The notes: a model not told the origin generated them from the letters alone. A stretch of 64,000 nucleotides of DNA from Planctomycetota bacterium (GCA_002748355.1 PDSF01000026.1:242607-306606), one strand, 5' to 3'; counted from the first letter of the stretch, positions 1-8,694 are shown. Numbers and translations are program-made.

Positions 1-256
1 GACGAATCGTCTCGATCGAAAAGGATACCTCTTGTTCGGCATCTTCGGGGCGTTAGGGGCTGTGATCTTATCTAAGTGTCCGGGGGCGAGCGTCGCAATT
101 GAACCTTTGCCAACGCTTTTCAAGATCCAGCCAGGGCGGATGCGCTATGCCCATGGAAGGTGCGTCGGTAGTTTTGCCCGGACAAACATCGCCCAGAGCC
201 TGTTCACCCGGCTATGCCGAGAGGGAGCTGGGCAGCTCTTGGCGTTATCTCCCTGT

Positions 257-271
257 GGGCTCGTCGAGCCC
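257..271 (-). terminator. Small hairpin directly after the methyltransferase stop
   Basis: A perfect 6-bp stem (GGGCTC/GAGCCC) around a 3-nt centre begins right after the stop codon of the leftward methyltransferase. A second 6-bp palindrome (GAGCTG-GG-CAGCTC) lies at 225-238. There is no T-run, so termination is only a possibility. Positions 1-224 hold no coding region that I can support. Confidence 0.25.
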
Positions 272-1096
272 TCACGTCTCTCGGCGGAAGAAGAGATAGC
301 CCGGGGCCTCGTTCCACCCGTTCGGGGGCAGCCCTGAGAGCTTGTAGGGAGCCCAGATCACTTGCTCGGTTTCTGAGTTCCACCCGATGGGGCCGGGGAC
401 ATGGGACAGCGACTCGGTGAACTCCTCGAGCAAGCGGTATCCCGCGGTTCCGAACAGTTCTTTGTAGTAGCCAGTGTCTTGGATCGTGATGTGCCCTTCG
501 CTGAGCGTGTCCGTCGAGATGATGCATGCGACTTGCTCAACTCCGAGGCGCTTCAGCTCGCTAGGGAAGAGCTCCAGCTCATCAATGGGGGAGTGCTCGA
601 TGACGTCGTAGCTCACGACCGTCTTGAAGCCATCGGCTTTGGAGAAGGGCACATGGCCTAGGCTTCCGATCCTGACCTTGTCGACGATGCTCGGGTAGCA
701 GACCTCGTGCAAGTCGGGGCAAAGATCGAAGCCCCAGAAGTTCAGGCCGGACTCCCGGCCAATCCTGACCAGCTCTCCCGCTGCGCAGCCGGCGTCGAGG
801 GTTTTTCCTAAATCGCCCAGGACGGCCTGCGCGACCTGAATACGCCAGCGAGCAATCTCCTGATGCCAAGGATGGCGGCTCGTGTATTCGCTCTTGACCG
901 GGTAGGCACCGTCATAGAAGCGCCGGAGCATCTGCTTTTCGCGGAGAGTGAGGGGCCGGTTCCTCATCGTGGCCCAGGGGATGGCCCCTTCTGCCCTGGG
1001 ATCAGCGCAGCCCTCGACCCAGTGGTCGACGCTTGTGGCTGGCTGAGCTGGCAGCTCGACGGTTTTGAGGGGCTGGTTGATCGTTGGAGAATCCAT
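272..1096 (-). CDS. Class I SAM-dependent methyltransferase
   Basis: A 274-aa protein with a Rossmann-type SAM-binding motif (DAGCAAGE near residues 101-108) followed by an acidic strand end (WGFDLCPD) and a motif-IV-like segment (VVSYDVIEHS), as in the methyltransferase 11/12 superfamily. The first 50 residues are low-complexity and may be a linker; an internal ATG at 967 (MRNRPLTLRE) is an alternative start. It likely methylates a small molecule or a surface glycan, but the substrate cannot be read from the sequence. It sits alone on the minus strand, with a 100-bp gap to the next gene. The fold call is firm, the role unknown. Confidence 0.75.
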   Translation of the reverse strand: MDSPTINQPLKTVELPAQPATSVDHWVEGCADPRAEGAIPWATMRNRPLTLREKQMLRRFYDGAYPVKSEYTSRHPWHQEIARWRIQVAQAVLGDLGKTLDAGCAAGELVRIGRESGLNFWGFDLCPDLHEVCYPSIVDKVRIGSLGHVPFSKADGFKTVVSYDVIEHSPIDELELFPSELKRLGVEQVACIISTDTLSEGHITIQDTGYYKELFGTAGYRLLEEFTESLSHVPGPIGWNSETEQVIWAPYKLSGLPPNGWNEAPGYLFFRRET

Positions 1097-1196
1097 GCTC
1101 AGAGCGTCTCCGTTCTTGGGCCTGGGGAGTGGGGAGCCTTCGCTGCTATCGGGGCGACGGCGACAGAGGCTTGAGCCCTTTGCCCGAGGCCCCAGC

Positions 1197-1976
1197 TCAG
1201 CCGGGGAGGTCGTGGCGTAGTGAGTGCACTACCTTGCAGATCTCCTGCAAGCCTTGGAGGGCATAGAGGCCGGCCCAGAGCAGAGCTCGCTCGTCCAGCA
1301 GGCGCATCGGTTTGTCAGCGAGCTCGGGGGCGACGGCGAGCACATCCCCGTCTTCTTGGGTGAAGCTCGGCGTGGGGAGGATCAGGGCGTCGTAGTCCTC
1401 AGGGCGCAGCTGTCCTGGGATCCAAGGCTCGCTCCGGTTCTCGCTGTTATTGATGGCGGTCTTCGCCGCACAGACGGCAAGGCAGTCGGCGGCGAATCCT
1501 TTTCCGCCCACGATGGACCAAGGCTCTCGACTCAGCGGAATGAGCAGGCGTAGGGGCGGGGCGCCTAGTTGCTCGCTTCGGATGCGCAGCTCATGGGCCT
1601 GTAGTTCGAGGCTCTTGGCTCGGAACTCGTCCGTCATGTGGAGCATGCTCCCCAGCTCTTCTAGCTCAAGCCGTAGGTCCAGTAGGCTGGTCGCGTCGAG
1701 CACGTACACGGGGAACTCGCTACTCAGAGCTGCGAAGGCTTCTCCCGAGCAGAGGAAGCGATCGACCAGAACCAGTTCGGGTTGCAGTTTGGCGAGCTTG
1801 CCGAAGTCGGGCTCTTTGGGATTGCCGAGCAGGACGCCGCTGTCCCGCAGCAGGCTCGGCGAGGCGTCTTCTGTCCAGCCGACGAGGCGGTCGCGGGCGC
1901 CGATCTGCTCGAGGGTGAAGCAAGCGCTGCCACCGATGCAGGCGATTCGTGTCGGGTTGGGCCGAACTGGGCTCAT
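1197..1976 (-). CDS. BtuF/TroA-like substrate-binding domain protein without signal peptide
   Basis: A 259-aa protein built like the helical-backbone (BtuF/FepB) metal- and vitamin-B12-binding proteins. It has an early strand with a Thr-rich turn, the phrase FGKLAKLQPELVLVDRF typical of the family (position known, ligand unknown), a long central helix and a second lobe ending near LWAGLYALQ. Family members are normally exported lipoproteins, yet the N-terminus (MSPVRPNPTRIACIGG) has no signal peptide or lipobox, and no permease or ATPase gene lies beside it. It may be a cytoplasmic corrinoid or metal-binding protein, or the true start may lie elsewhere. ATG at 1976; 30 bp separate it from the next minus-strand gene. 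Confidence 0.6.
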   Translation of the reverse strand: MSPVRPNPTRIACIGGSACFTLEQIGARDRLVGWTEDASPSLLRDSGVLLGNPKEPDFGKLAKLQPELVLVDRFLCSGEAFAALSSEFPVYVLDATSLLDLRLELEELGSMLHMTDEFRAKSLELQAHELRIRSEQLGAPPLRLLIPLSREPWSIVGGKGFAADCLAVCAAKTAINNSENRSEPWIPGQLRPEDYDALILPTPSFTQEDGDVLAVAPELADKPMRLLDERALLWAGLYALQGLQEICKVVHSLRHDLPG

Positions 1977-2006
1977 GGCTCCAATGTAGCCGCCTGCATC
2001 CTCAGT

Positions 2007-2909
2007 TCAGCCGTTGGTATCTCGCACTTGTGGCTGGAGAGTGCCGCGCTCGTAGAAGGTCCGGCCGCGTAGCCCCTTTGGGGAGGCGAGGAGATCCCGC
2101 ACTCGGAAGAGCTGCTTGTCGCGGAAGGTCAGGGTCGCGAAGTGCCGTATGGGGCCTGTGTCGGCATCGCGAGGCTGCCAGATGCGTGGAACCCTGGCGC
2201 TGTTGAAGAACACGGTATTGCCGCGCACGACGCAGCGTTCGCGGGTGCTTCCTCGTGGAAACAAGAGCCGGTGGTGCATGTGCCCGAAGATCACGATTGG
2301 CACCTCGAAGCCAAGATCCTCGAGCTGGCGAAGGGCGAGCTGCAGGTCGAGGTCGCCCCAGTCGCCGCCGGGCTTGCCGAAGTCCTTGCCCACGATATCG
2401 CCAGAGCGGTCGCCAAGGCCCATCGGGCCGTTGTGCGCAACGAGGATGATGCGCTTGGTGTCGGCTTCCTCTGCGACCTCGACGATGCGTTCAGCCGACT
2501 CCTCGTGATTCTCGATGCCGAAGAGCTCTTTGTACAGCTCGGGGCTGCGCAGGCTCAGGCCGCCCCAGGAGAAGGGCCGGGCGCCGACCATCGTCATCCC
2601 GATCTCAGGTAGCTCGTGGCGTCGATAGGCGAGGTGCTTGTTGCCGACGCGGGCGAGGGTCTCGTGCAGCTCCTTCGTCGGCTTCTTTTCTCGAAAGCTG
2701 CGCCAGGCGTCGTGGTTACCCAGGATCACGACCTGCGGTGTTCGCAGCTCGCAGACCTTGCTGGCGATTTCGGGGTCCTCGTCCCCGAGGTCGCCGACGA
2801 AGACGGTGAGCAGCGGCGAGCGCTTCTCGATGAAGCGAGCGTCGACCTCGTCGTACTGCCCGTGCAGGTCGCCCAGGACCAGTATTTCATGTTCCTGAAA
2901 GACCGTCAT
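2007..2909 (-). CDS. Calcineurin-like metallophosphoesterase
   Basis: A 300-aa metal-dependent phosphoesterase. All signature blocks are visible: GDLHGQ near the N-terminus, GDLGDED, GNHDAW, VAHNGPMGLG and FGHMHH, which supply the Asp, His and Asn ligands of the dimetal centre. The arrangement resembles the TIGR04168 group known from cyanobacteria and plants (family assignment from memory). The frame is open to 3053, but that extension would run into mutY and is low-complexity; ATG at 2909 puts GDLHGQ at the usual place and is chosen. Its stop lies 30 bp from the start of the BtuF-like gene, so the two may be co-transcribed. The substrate is unknown. Confidence 0.8.
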   Translation of the reverse strand: MTVFQEHEILVLGDLHGQYDEVDARFIEKRSPLLTVFVGDLGDEDPEIASKVCELRTPQVVILGNHDAWRSFREKKPTKELHETLARVGNKHLAYRRHELPEIGMTMVGARPFSWGGLSLRSPELYKELFGIENHEESAERIVEVAEEADTKRIILVAHNGPMGLGDRSGDIVGKDFGKPGGDWGDLDLQLALRQLEDLGFEVPIVIFGHMHHRLLFPRGSTRERCVVRGNTVFFNSARVPRIWQPRDADTGPIRHFATLTFRDKQLFRVRDLLASPKGLRGRTFYERGTLQPQVRDTNG

Positions 2910-2956
2910 GACAGGGGTTGTAGGACCCTGCCGCCTCGGAGCAAGCGGGCGCGCTG

Positions 2957-4036
2957 CTATTCCGCGGCGACTTTGCCTTGCTTGGCCATCAGCTTGAAGG
3001 CTTTGCGGGCGACGGTGCTCCATGGCAAGGCGGGGTCGTCCTGGCGCTGCCATGAGAGCCCGAGGGCGCGGTCCAGCTTGGCCTTGGGCATCGCTGGCGC
3101 GCAGAGTTCGATCTCTAGCCGGTAGCGGGTGATGCCGTGGCGGATGCTCCCTAGCGAAGGGCCGAGCTTGGGGGCATGCAGGCGGTGCTCCTGGCGAAGA
3201 GCCTCTTTGAGGCTCGGATACTTGGGCCGGGGTAGGCCGGGACCGGGGAGGCAGAGCTGGCCTTCGTTGACCTCGCCCTTCGGCACGCGCCGGGCCAAGA
3301 CCCTCTTGCCGTCCTGGGCCCAGAGCAGCTGCACGCTGAGGACGGTGGGCTTGGGCTTGGGTTTTTTCTGGGGTAGCTCTTCGCTGCGGCCCGCGAGACG
3401 GGCGGCGCAGTTTTTTTGGATCGGGCAGCTGAGGCAGCTGGGGCGGGTCTTGGAGCAGAGGGTCGCGCCCAGCTCCATCAGCGCTTGGTTGAGGATGCTC
3501 GGGGCTGCGGCCTCGTGCATGTAGGCGATGCGCTTGGCGAAGCCGCGGTGGGTGGCCGGCTTTTTCGGGTCTCCTTCGACCAGGTCGAAGCGAGAGAGAA
3601 CTCTCTCAACGTTGCCGTCGATGGCCGGCAAAGGCGCGTCGTGGGCGATGGAGAGCACGGCTCCACGCGTATAGGGGCCGACGCCGGGGAGGGCGCCGAA
3701 GTCTTCGGGCTCACGCGGAATCTCGCCGCCATGCTCTGCCAGCACGCTTTGCATCGCCGCGCGTAGCTGCCGGGCTCGTCGGTAGTAGCCGAGCCCGGCC
3801 CAGGCGCTGAGGAGTTCGTCGTCGCTGGCTGCGGCCAGGTCTCCCGGCGTGGGGAAGCGCCTGAGGAAGCGCGGCCACTTGTCGAGCACTGTCGCTACGC
3901 GAGTCTGCTGGAGCATGACTTCGCTGACCCAGATGCCGTAGGGGTCGCGAGTTCCGCGCCACGGCATAGGGCGCCTATGCACTTCGAACCAGGCGGCGAG
4001 CTGCTCCGCCGCTTCGCGCCAGCGCTCGCCCTTCAC
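2957..4036 (-). CDS. mutY: A/G-specific adenine glycosylase MutY
   Basis: A 359-aa base-excision repair enzyme that removes adenine mispaired with 8-oxoguanine. Visible hallmarks are the catalytic Glu in SEVMLQQTRV, the helix-hairpin-helix LPGVGPYTRGA, the catalytic Asp in IDGNVERVLSR, and a 4Fe-4S loop with C-X6-C-X2-C-X5-C spacing (CSKTRPSCLSCPIQKNC). The C-terminal third is a NUDIX-like domain that recognises 8-oxoG, as in full-length bacterial MutY. It starts at ATG 4036, 2 bp after the stop of the small membrane protein gene upstream, suggesting translational coupling. Confidence 0.95.
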   Translation of the reverse strand: MKGERWREAAEQLAAWFEVHRRPMPWRGTRDPYGIWVSEVMLQQTRVATVLDKWPRFLRRFPTPGDLAAASDDELLSAWAGLGYYRRARQLRAAMQSVLAEHGGEIPREPEDFGALPGVGPYTRGAVLSIAHDAPLPAIDGNVERVLSRFDLVEGDPKKPATHRGFAKRIAYMHEAAAPSILNQALMELGATLCSKTRPSCLSCPIQKNCAARLAGRSEELPQKKPKPKPTVLSVQLLWAQDGKRVLARRVPKGEVNEGQLCLPGPGLPRPKYPSLKEALRQEHRLHAPKLGPSLGSIRHGITRYRLEIELCAPAMPKAKLDRALGLSWQRQDDPALPWSTVARKAFKLMAKQGKVAAE

Positions 4037-4038
4037 GC

Positions 4039-4455
4039 TCAGTTGGTCGCAATCGAGGCGAGAATGACAACGAAGAGCATCAGCAGCAGGGCAATGTTGG
4101 CGTGCTTCTGCACGACAGCAATCGCCTGCGGCTGGCCCTTGCTGCGGAAGACCATGCTGATGAAGGCGAAGGCGGCCAGCGCCAGCAGGATCTTGCTCCC
4201 TACGAGGGGGTGGCTGATGAGGTTTCTGCGCATGTAGTACTGCCCGAGTCCGCTCAAGAGGGCCAGCCCGATGGCAGCGTAGATCCAGCGGGCGCCTTTC
4301 GAGTTCATTTCGAGAAACAGCTGCGGGCCTTCCGGTTCCTCGGCGAGCTTCGGGGTCACGAAAAAGCGAACGTATACGACGGCGCCCAGGAGGGTGGCAA
4401 AGCTGAGGAAGTGGAGCGAGTGCAGGGAGATAGCCAGTAGGGTGTTTGCGTCCAT
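4039..4455 (-). CDS. Small four-helix membrane protein
   Basis: A 138-aa hydrophobic protein with about four membrane segments (roughly residues 7-28, 56-74, 82-102 and 116-136) and short charged loops. The layout recalls DUF4149/CopD-like small membrane proteins, but no metal-binding motif is obvious and I do not name a function. It ends 2 bp before the mutY start, so it is probably translated together with mutY. ATG at 4455. Confidence 0.7.
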   Translation of the reverse strand: MDANTLLAISLHSLHFLSFATLLGAVVYVRFFVTPKLAEEPEGPQLFLEMNSKGARWIYAAIGLALLSGLGQYYMRRNLISHPLVGSKILLALAAFAFISMVFRSKGQPQAIAVVQKHANIALLLMLFVVILASIATN

Positions 4456-4467
4456 GCCATAGACCTA

Positions 4468-4482
4468 AGCCGGGTGCCGGCT
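4468..4482 (-). terminator. Short hairpin between two minus-strand genes
   Basis: A 6-bp perfect stem (AGCCGG/CCGGCT) with a 3-nt loop lies between the end of the secreted protein gene (4567) and the start of the membrane protein gene (4455). There is no T-run. It could be a weak terminator or a leader structure. Confidence 0.25.
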
Positions 4483-4566
4483 CAGTGCACGTCTTCGCTG
4501 CGCCAAAGCTCTGTGCTTTCTTGGCGAAACCATGGATCTCGCGCTCCTGGCTTCACACGACTCGCT

Positions 4567-5697
4567 TCACTCGATGCCGAAGATCGGCCCGGCATTGGCC
4601 ACCAGGACTACGAGGTCGGCGAATCCGTTGTTTATGGGCCCGGAGTTGGCGACGAAGACCTGGGAACTCGGTTTGGGGCGTGCCGGCAGGCCGCCGGTCA
4701 ATAATCCTCGCGAGCCGACGAGGTGGGGAGTCGGGCTCGATCGGTCGATGCCCCAGCTCTGTAGGTAGAGCTTGGTGCCGACGAGGTTGGGGTGGTAGGG
4801 GACGTAGATGGTCACGGCCCGGCCGTTGTCCTTACTCGGTACGTGCCCCACCGGCGTGTTCATCGGCAGGATGATCTCGGCCGAACTGTGCAAGCGGGCG
4901 CATAAGCCTATGGACCGGTTCGGGTTCGTGGCACCCAGGAGCAAGAGGGTCTCGTTGCGGAACTCCGATGCCGCAGGGAAGCTCTCGGCCTCAAGCTCAG
5001 TCATTCGGTGTTTGCTGGCGTAACTGGTCCAGACGCCGTGCACTTGGATTTCTTGGCCATGGAAGCGGCAGCCCTTCCCTATGGGGCGACCCTGGCCGTA
5101 GCTCCGGGCGCGGCTCTCGTCGATGCCATCGAAGGCAAACAACCGGGAGCTGCCCTGGGCTGGGATCGCGTAGATCTGGACGGCGATCCCGTTTTTCCTG
5201 TCGTAGAGGAAGGGCTTGGGCAGTGGAATCCGCAGGCTCCAGGCTGCGGGTTGGCTTTTGGGGAACTGAGAGTAGTCCGGAAAAACGATGCTCTTGCCCT
5301 TAATGAGGACGCTCCAGCTGGTGACCGCCGTCGATAAGGCGAGTGGACCGGCGCCCACCTTGCTCATCTTTGCGTGCCCCATGCGCAGGTAGAGCCGCAT
5401 CGAGGTCTTTTGGCTCTTGGGGTCGGGGTCCTGCGAGCAGGTCTGTCGCAGGTTCAGCGCACGGATGCTGAGGGGCTGTCCGACCTGGCTTGCGTCGACG
5501 ACGCTCCAGCCTCGAGTGAGAGGCAGGCCAAAGAGTCTGCTCTGGCCGAGCTGATAGCTCGCATTGCCCTGTTTCTGCAAAAAGCCCTTGGGAAGGGTGC
5601 CTTTGACCTGAGCGTGGCCATCGCCGGCTAGGGCGAAGAGGGCTATCGCTAGGGGCAGGGTCTTGCGGCAAATCGTGGTGATTGGATGAAAGGACAA
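4567..5697 (-). CDS. Secreted hypothetical protein with TTG start
   Basis: The frame is open up to 6192, but that upstream part is low-complexity and collides with the divergent homoserine dehydrogenase gene. A TTG at 5697 is preceded by a good ribosome-binding site (GAGGAAG), and the resulting N-terminus (SFHPITTICRKTLPLAIALFA then DGHAQ, read with a break here) is a classical signal peptide cut after AQ. This gives 376 aa. The mature protein is beta-rich, without recognisable catalytic motifs, and closes with a repeated pattern (FVANSGPINNG, VLVANAGPIFG) like the C-terminal motifs of exported planctomycete proteins. Probably cell-surface or periplasmic; function unknown. Confidence 0.7.
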   Translation of the reverse strand: MSFHPITTICRKTLPLAIALFALAGDGHAQVKGTLPKGFLQKQGNASYQLGQSRLFGLPLTRGWSVVDASQVGQPLSIRALNLRQTCSQDPDPKSQKTSMRLYLRMGHAKMSKVGAGPLALSTAVTSWSVLIKGKSIVFPDYSQFPKSQPAAWSLRIPLPKPFLYDRKNGIAVQIYAIPAQGSSRLFAFDGIDESRARSYGQGRPIGKGCRFHGQEIQVHGVWTSYASKHRMTELEAESFPAASEFRNETLLLLGATNPNRSIGLCARLHSSAEIILPMNTPVGHVPSKDNGRAVTIYVPYHPNLVGTKLYLQSWGIDRSSPTPHLVGSRGLLTGGLPARPKPSSQVFVANSGPINNGFADLVVLVANAGPIFGIE

Positions 5698-6037
5698 AAG
5701 GGCTTCCTCATGACAGCGGGGCTCGCGGGGGGGCGGGAGCCTTGGAGAGGCTGAGACTGAACAGCTGAGATCCAAGAGTTGAAAGCAATGCGAGGCCTGG
5801 GCGGGTCGACGCTTCGCTCCCTGATTGGATCGGAGCTTGGACGCAGGTGCTTGACCTGATGTTCCGCCTTGGCAGGCTTCGCGCCGAAACGCCTCGAGCA
5901 AGTGGTGGATGGGGAGAGTTCCATGTCGAGGCCAGCAGAGACTCGCCCAGGCTGTCGCGGCAAGATATCGCACAGCGCCGTTTAGCTCCGCCAGCTCAGC
6001 GGGCTGGCCTTTTGACTTGAGCGCAGAGGAGCGCTCC
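5698..6037. other. Divergent intergenic region, 340 bp
   Basis: This separates the leftward secreted-protein gene from the rightward homoserine dehydrogenase gene and should hold both promoters. Near 5990-6010 there is a short hairpin (GCCAGC/GCTGGC) followed by TTTT, just upstream of the hom ribosome-binding site; it could be an attenuator or part of the leader. I looked for SAM-type riboswitch consensus elements and did not see one. No coding region is supported here. Confidence 0.4.
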
Positions 6038-7084
6038 GTGAATCGCAGTTCACCTGACAAGCACTCGCGTGGCCGGGACGCCTTCCAGGCCGCCGGTTCT
6101 TCGCCGACCGTCCATCTTCTGGGGGCCGGCAAGGTCGGGCAGTGCTTTCTTGATCTCTGTGCAGCCCACGGCCTGAGATTGGTCAGTGTCACCGATTCCT
6201 CGGGGACGCTCTATTCGAAGGCTGGGCTCGACGCGGCTCCGCTCGCCGCGCTCAAACGCGCTGGCGGCTCCTTTGCCGAGGGGGCCAAGGCCGAGCCCTT
6301 GCCCTTGGAGACCGCTTTACGGGTCGTGGACGCCGATGTCGTGGTCGACTGCCTGCCGACGGACTTGGATGAGCTAGAGCTGGCCGCGGCACGAGTGCGG
6401 CAGCTGCTCGACAACGGCCAGGCGGTGATCCTGGCTTCGAAGAGCGCTTTGCTCGGCGATACCGAGACCTTGCTCGAAAACCCGCGACGTAGCCGTTTGG
6501 GGATTTGCGCCCTGCTCGGCGGAACCGGCCAGGCTCTGATGAACGAGCTCGAAGAGCTGCGCGTCCGGACTCAGCGCATCCTTTGTGTGCCCAATGCAAC
6601 GACCAGTCTGCTGGTCGGCGAAATCGAAGCTGGCGCCAGCTGGGAGCAGGCGATCGACCGCGCTCGTGTCGAAGGGCTATTCGAGAGCGACCCGCAGCAG
6701 GACCTCAGTGGGCGCGACGCTGCGCTCAAGCTCTGCATACTCTCGCGCGCGGTGCTGCAGCGGCGCTGTGAACTGGGTGAGGTCCTGCTGCCCGATGCCG
6801 GCATCGACGTCGAGCTGCTGCGCGAACGAGCGCTGCGTGGGCGGACGACCAGGCTGCTCGGGTCGGCGAGTCGGGAGCTTGGACCCGAGCTCCGCTACGA
6901 AGAGCTTCCTCGCGCCAGTCGGCTCACCGTTCCCTGGCGGCGTGTGGCCTACGGCTACGAACTGGATGATGGCAGTCTCCGCCTGCACCTGGGGGATGGG
7001 GTCGGGCCACGGGCGACAGCGGAAGCGGTGCTGCGTGACTACTTGGCCTTGTGCCCTGCGCCGAGCGAAATGAAGGTGCAGTAG
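6038..7084 (+). CDS. hom: Homoserine dehydrogenase
   Basis: A 348-aa NAD(P)-dependent enzyme converting aspartate semialdehyde to homoserine, the branch to methionine, threonine and isoleucine. Seen: a Rossmann motif (LLGAGKVGQ), the ASKSALL strand that corresponds to the family's T/ANKALL, and the substrate-binding block (ATTSLLVGEIEAG, then DPQQDLSGRDAALKL with the catalytic Asp and Lys). The protein ends without an ACT domain, so it is the short form. GTG at 6038 follows a strong AGAGGAG site at 6025-6031; the longer frame from 5909 has a non-homologous leader. The stop overlaps the GTG of the MetX-like gene by one base, so the two are coupled. Confidence 0.85.
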   Translation: MNRSSPDKHSRGRDAFQAAGSSPTVHLLGAGKVGQCFLDLCAAHGLRLVSVTDSSGTLYSKAGLDAAPLAALKRAGGSFAEGAKAEPLPLETALRVVDADVVVDCLPTDLDELELAAARVRQLLDNGQAVILASKSALLGDTETLLENPRRSRLGICALLGGTGQALMNELEELRVRTQRILCVPNATTSLLVGEIEAGASWEQAIDRARVEGLFESDPQQDLSGRDAALKLCILSRAVLQRRCELGEVLLPDAGIDVELLRERALRGRTTRLLGSASRELGPELRYEELPRASRLTVPWRRVAYGYELDDGSLRLHLGDGVGPRATAEAVLRDYLALCPAPSEMKVQ

Positions 7085-8100
7085 TGAGCACTTCGATCAA
7101 CTTGCCGCCAGGCGCCGAGATCGCACATTTGCCGCAGCCCTTGCGCCTCGAGTGTGGGGAGGAGCTGCGCGGTGTCTTTGTGGGATACGAAATCCTTGGC
7201 CCGGAGCATGCTCCGCTGGTTCTGGTTCAGGGAGGAATCTCTTCGGGGCGCCATCTTGCGGCGCACGAGTCTGACAAAGCGCCGGGATGGTGGGAGGGCT
7301 GCGTTGCTCCCGGTGGGCCCATCGACAGCAAGCGCTTTCGCGTCCTTGCCCTCGATTATCTCGGGGGCAACGGCCTGACGACGCAGCCGCAGCTCTGCGA
7401 AAGAGTGGAGCATGCGGGGCTCGGCTTCCCTGAGGTCAGCACCTACGACCAGGCCAAGCTCACGGCCCTGCTCCTTGACGAGCTGGGGGTGTCCGAGCTG
7501 CACGCCTTTGTCGGCGCCTCGTACGGGGCCATGGTGGCCCTGGCCTTTGCCGAGCGGTATCCCGAGCGAGTGGGGAGTATCCTCGCGATAAGCGGCGCCC
7601 ACCAAGCGCATCCGATGGGGGTGGCCTGGCGCAGTCTGCAGCGGCGGGTCTTGCGCTTGGCGCTCGAGAATGCTTTGCCGGGCGAAGCCCTCTCCATCGC
7701 TCGCGGCATGGAGATGGTGAGCTCTCGGAGCCCGGAGGACTTGGCCCGGCGCTTTGGCGGAAAGCCGCGTGAGGGCGGGCCTAGGAGCCCATGGCCGGTG
7801 GAGAGCTACCTCGAAGCCTGTGGCCGGGACTATGTCGAAGGCTTTCGCCCGGAGCCTTTTTATGTCTTGTCGAGGGCGATGGACCTGCACCGTGTCGTTC
7901 CCGAGCAGATCTTTGTCCCGGCGACCTTGGTCTCGGTCAGCAGCGATCAGCTCGTGCCCAGCTCGCAGGTTGCAGAGCTGGCCTCACGGATGGCCGGGCC
8001 AGTGCGCCATATCGAAGTGGAGTCCTTGCTGGGGCACGAGGCCTATCTGAGTGAGTTCGAGAGCTTCGCCGTGCTGTTGCGTGAGGCTCTCGACGCATAG
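7084..8100 (+). CDS. metX: MetX-like homoserine O-acyltransferase (alpha/beta hydrolase)
   Basis: A 338-aa alpha/beta-hydrolase of the MetX family, acylating homoserine for methionine synthesis. The nucleophile elbow is GASYGAM, the acid is in SSDQLVP and the His in LLGHEAYL, all in family order; PIDSKRFRVLALDYLGG matches the family's PIDTxRFFVI region. The N-terminal oxyanion segment (LVQGGISSGRH) differs from canonical MetX (HALTGDSH), so acetyl- versus succinyl-CoA use cannot be read out; short MetX enzymes beside hom in some Proteobacteria use succinyl-CoA. GTG at 7084 overlaps the hom stop (taGTG) with GAAGG upstream. The frame is open to 7051, but that part is hom sequence. Confidence 0.8.
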   Translation: MSTSINLPPGAEIAHLPQPLRLECGEELRGVFVGYEILGPEHAPLVLVQGGISSGRHLAAHESDKAPGWWEGCVAPGGPIDSKRFRVLALDYLGGNGLTTQPQLCERVEHAGLGFPEVSTYDQAKLTALLLDELGVSELHAFVGASYGAMVALAFAERYPERVGSILAISGAHQAHPMGVAWRSLQRRVLRLALENALPGEALSIARGMEMVSSRSPEDLARRFGGKPREGGPRSPWPVESYLEACGRDYVEGFRPEPFYVLSRAMDLHRVVPEQIFVPATLVSVSSDQLVPSSQVAELASRMAGPVRHIEVESLLGHEAYLSEFESFAVLLREALDA

Positions 8101-8159
8101 CCGGACCTATCTGAGCGCTTAGCTTGCTGGGCCTGCTGCGATCTCCGCCAAGGCTCGTT

Positions 8160-8189
8160 CTCTGCGGATTGAGCCTCTGCGGATTTAGC
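8160..8189. repeat. Two tandem 15-bp units
   Basis: Two adjacent copies of CTCTGCGGATTGAGC (the second has one change, G to T) lie between the ends of the convergent metX and tatA genes, running five bases into tatA's stop region. They are part of a series of arrays of the same period in this window. Confidence 0.7.
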
Positions 8190-8694
8190 GAAGGTAGTCG
8201 AAGCGCGGGGGCTCGGCGTCGGGTTGATCCTCCGGCTCAGTAGGCCCTGTCTGCTCAGTAGGCTCCACAGGCTCTTCCGCTTCCACCAGCGCCGCCGGGC
8301 CGTCGATTGTCGGCTCAGGGTCAGTGCCAGATTGCAGTTCGGGGTCTTCGCTTTCGCGAGAAACCTCTCCCAGCGCAGCCTCTGCTTCGGCGAGGCTTTC
8401 CTCTTCGATCTCGGCCTCCCAGGCGGCGTTGTCCTCATCCTGGATTGAGCCGCGGTGGTAGGCGTAGTCAGGAGCGCGTGCGAGGTCGGTCACTTCGTGG
8501 CGAAGATCCTCGATCTCTTTGAGTCCTGCCTCGTCCTTGAGGTCGCGCAGGCCTTTCTTGAACTCAAGGATGCCTTTGGCCACCGACTTGCCCACCTCGG
8601 GCAATCGGCCACCGAAGAGGACGAGTCCGAGCACTAGGACGATGATGATCTCGGAGGTACCGAAACCGCCGATGAAGGCGAAGGCGACGAGCAT
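8185..8694 (-). CDS. tatA: Sec-independent translocase subunit TatA/TatE-like
   Basis: A 169-aa protein with one N-terminal membrane helix (residues about 3-22), the FGG hinge, and the amphipathic helix RLPEVGKSVAKGILEFKKG that marks TatA-type pore subunits of the twin-arginine pathway for folded proteins. The remaining 110 residues are very acidic (Glu/Asp/Pro-rich), much longer than in E. coli TatA (89 aa), so a TatB-like role is possible; the Phe-Lys-Lys-Gly end of the amphipathic helix favours TatA. ATG at 8694 gives the normal short N-terminus; a TTG at 8730 would add 12 residues. No tatC is nearby. Confidence 0.85.
   Translation of the reverse strand: MLVAFAFIGGFGTSEIIIVLVLGLVLFGGRLPEVGKSVAKGILEFKKGLRDLKDEAGLKEIEDLRHEVTDLARAPDYAYHRGSIQDEDNAAWEAEIEEESLAEAEAALGEVSRESEDPELQSGTDPEPTIDGPAALVEAEEPVEPTEQTGPTEPEDQPDAEPPRFDYLR

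Noticed and set aside
5830..6037. SAM-type riboswitch upstream of hom
   Set aside because: No match to the conserved cores of SAM-I, SAM-II or SAH motifs could be seen by eye.
5697..6192. Upstream extension of the secreted-protein frame to 6192
   Set aside because: It would overlap the hom gene, while the TTG at 5697 has a strong ribosome-binding site and yields a signal peptide.
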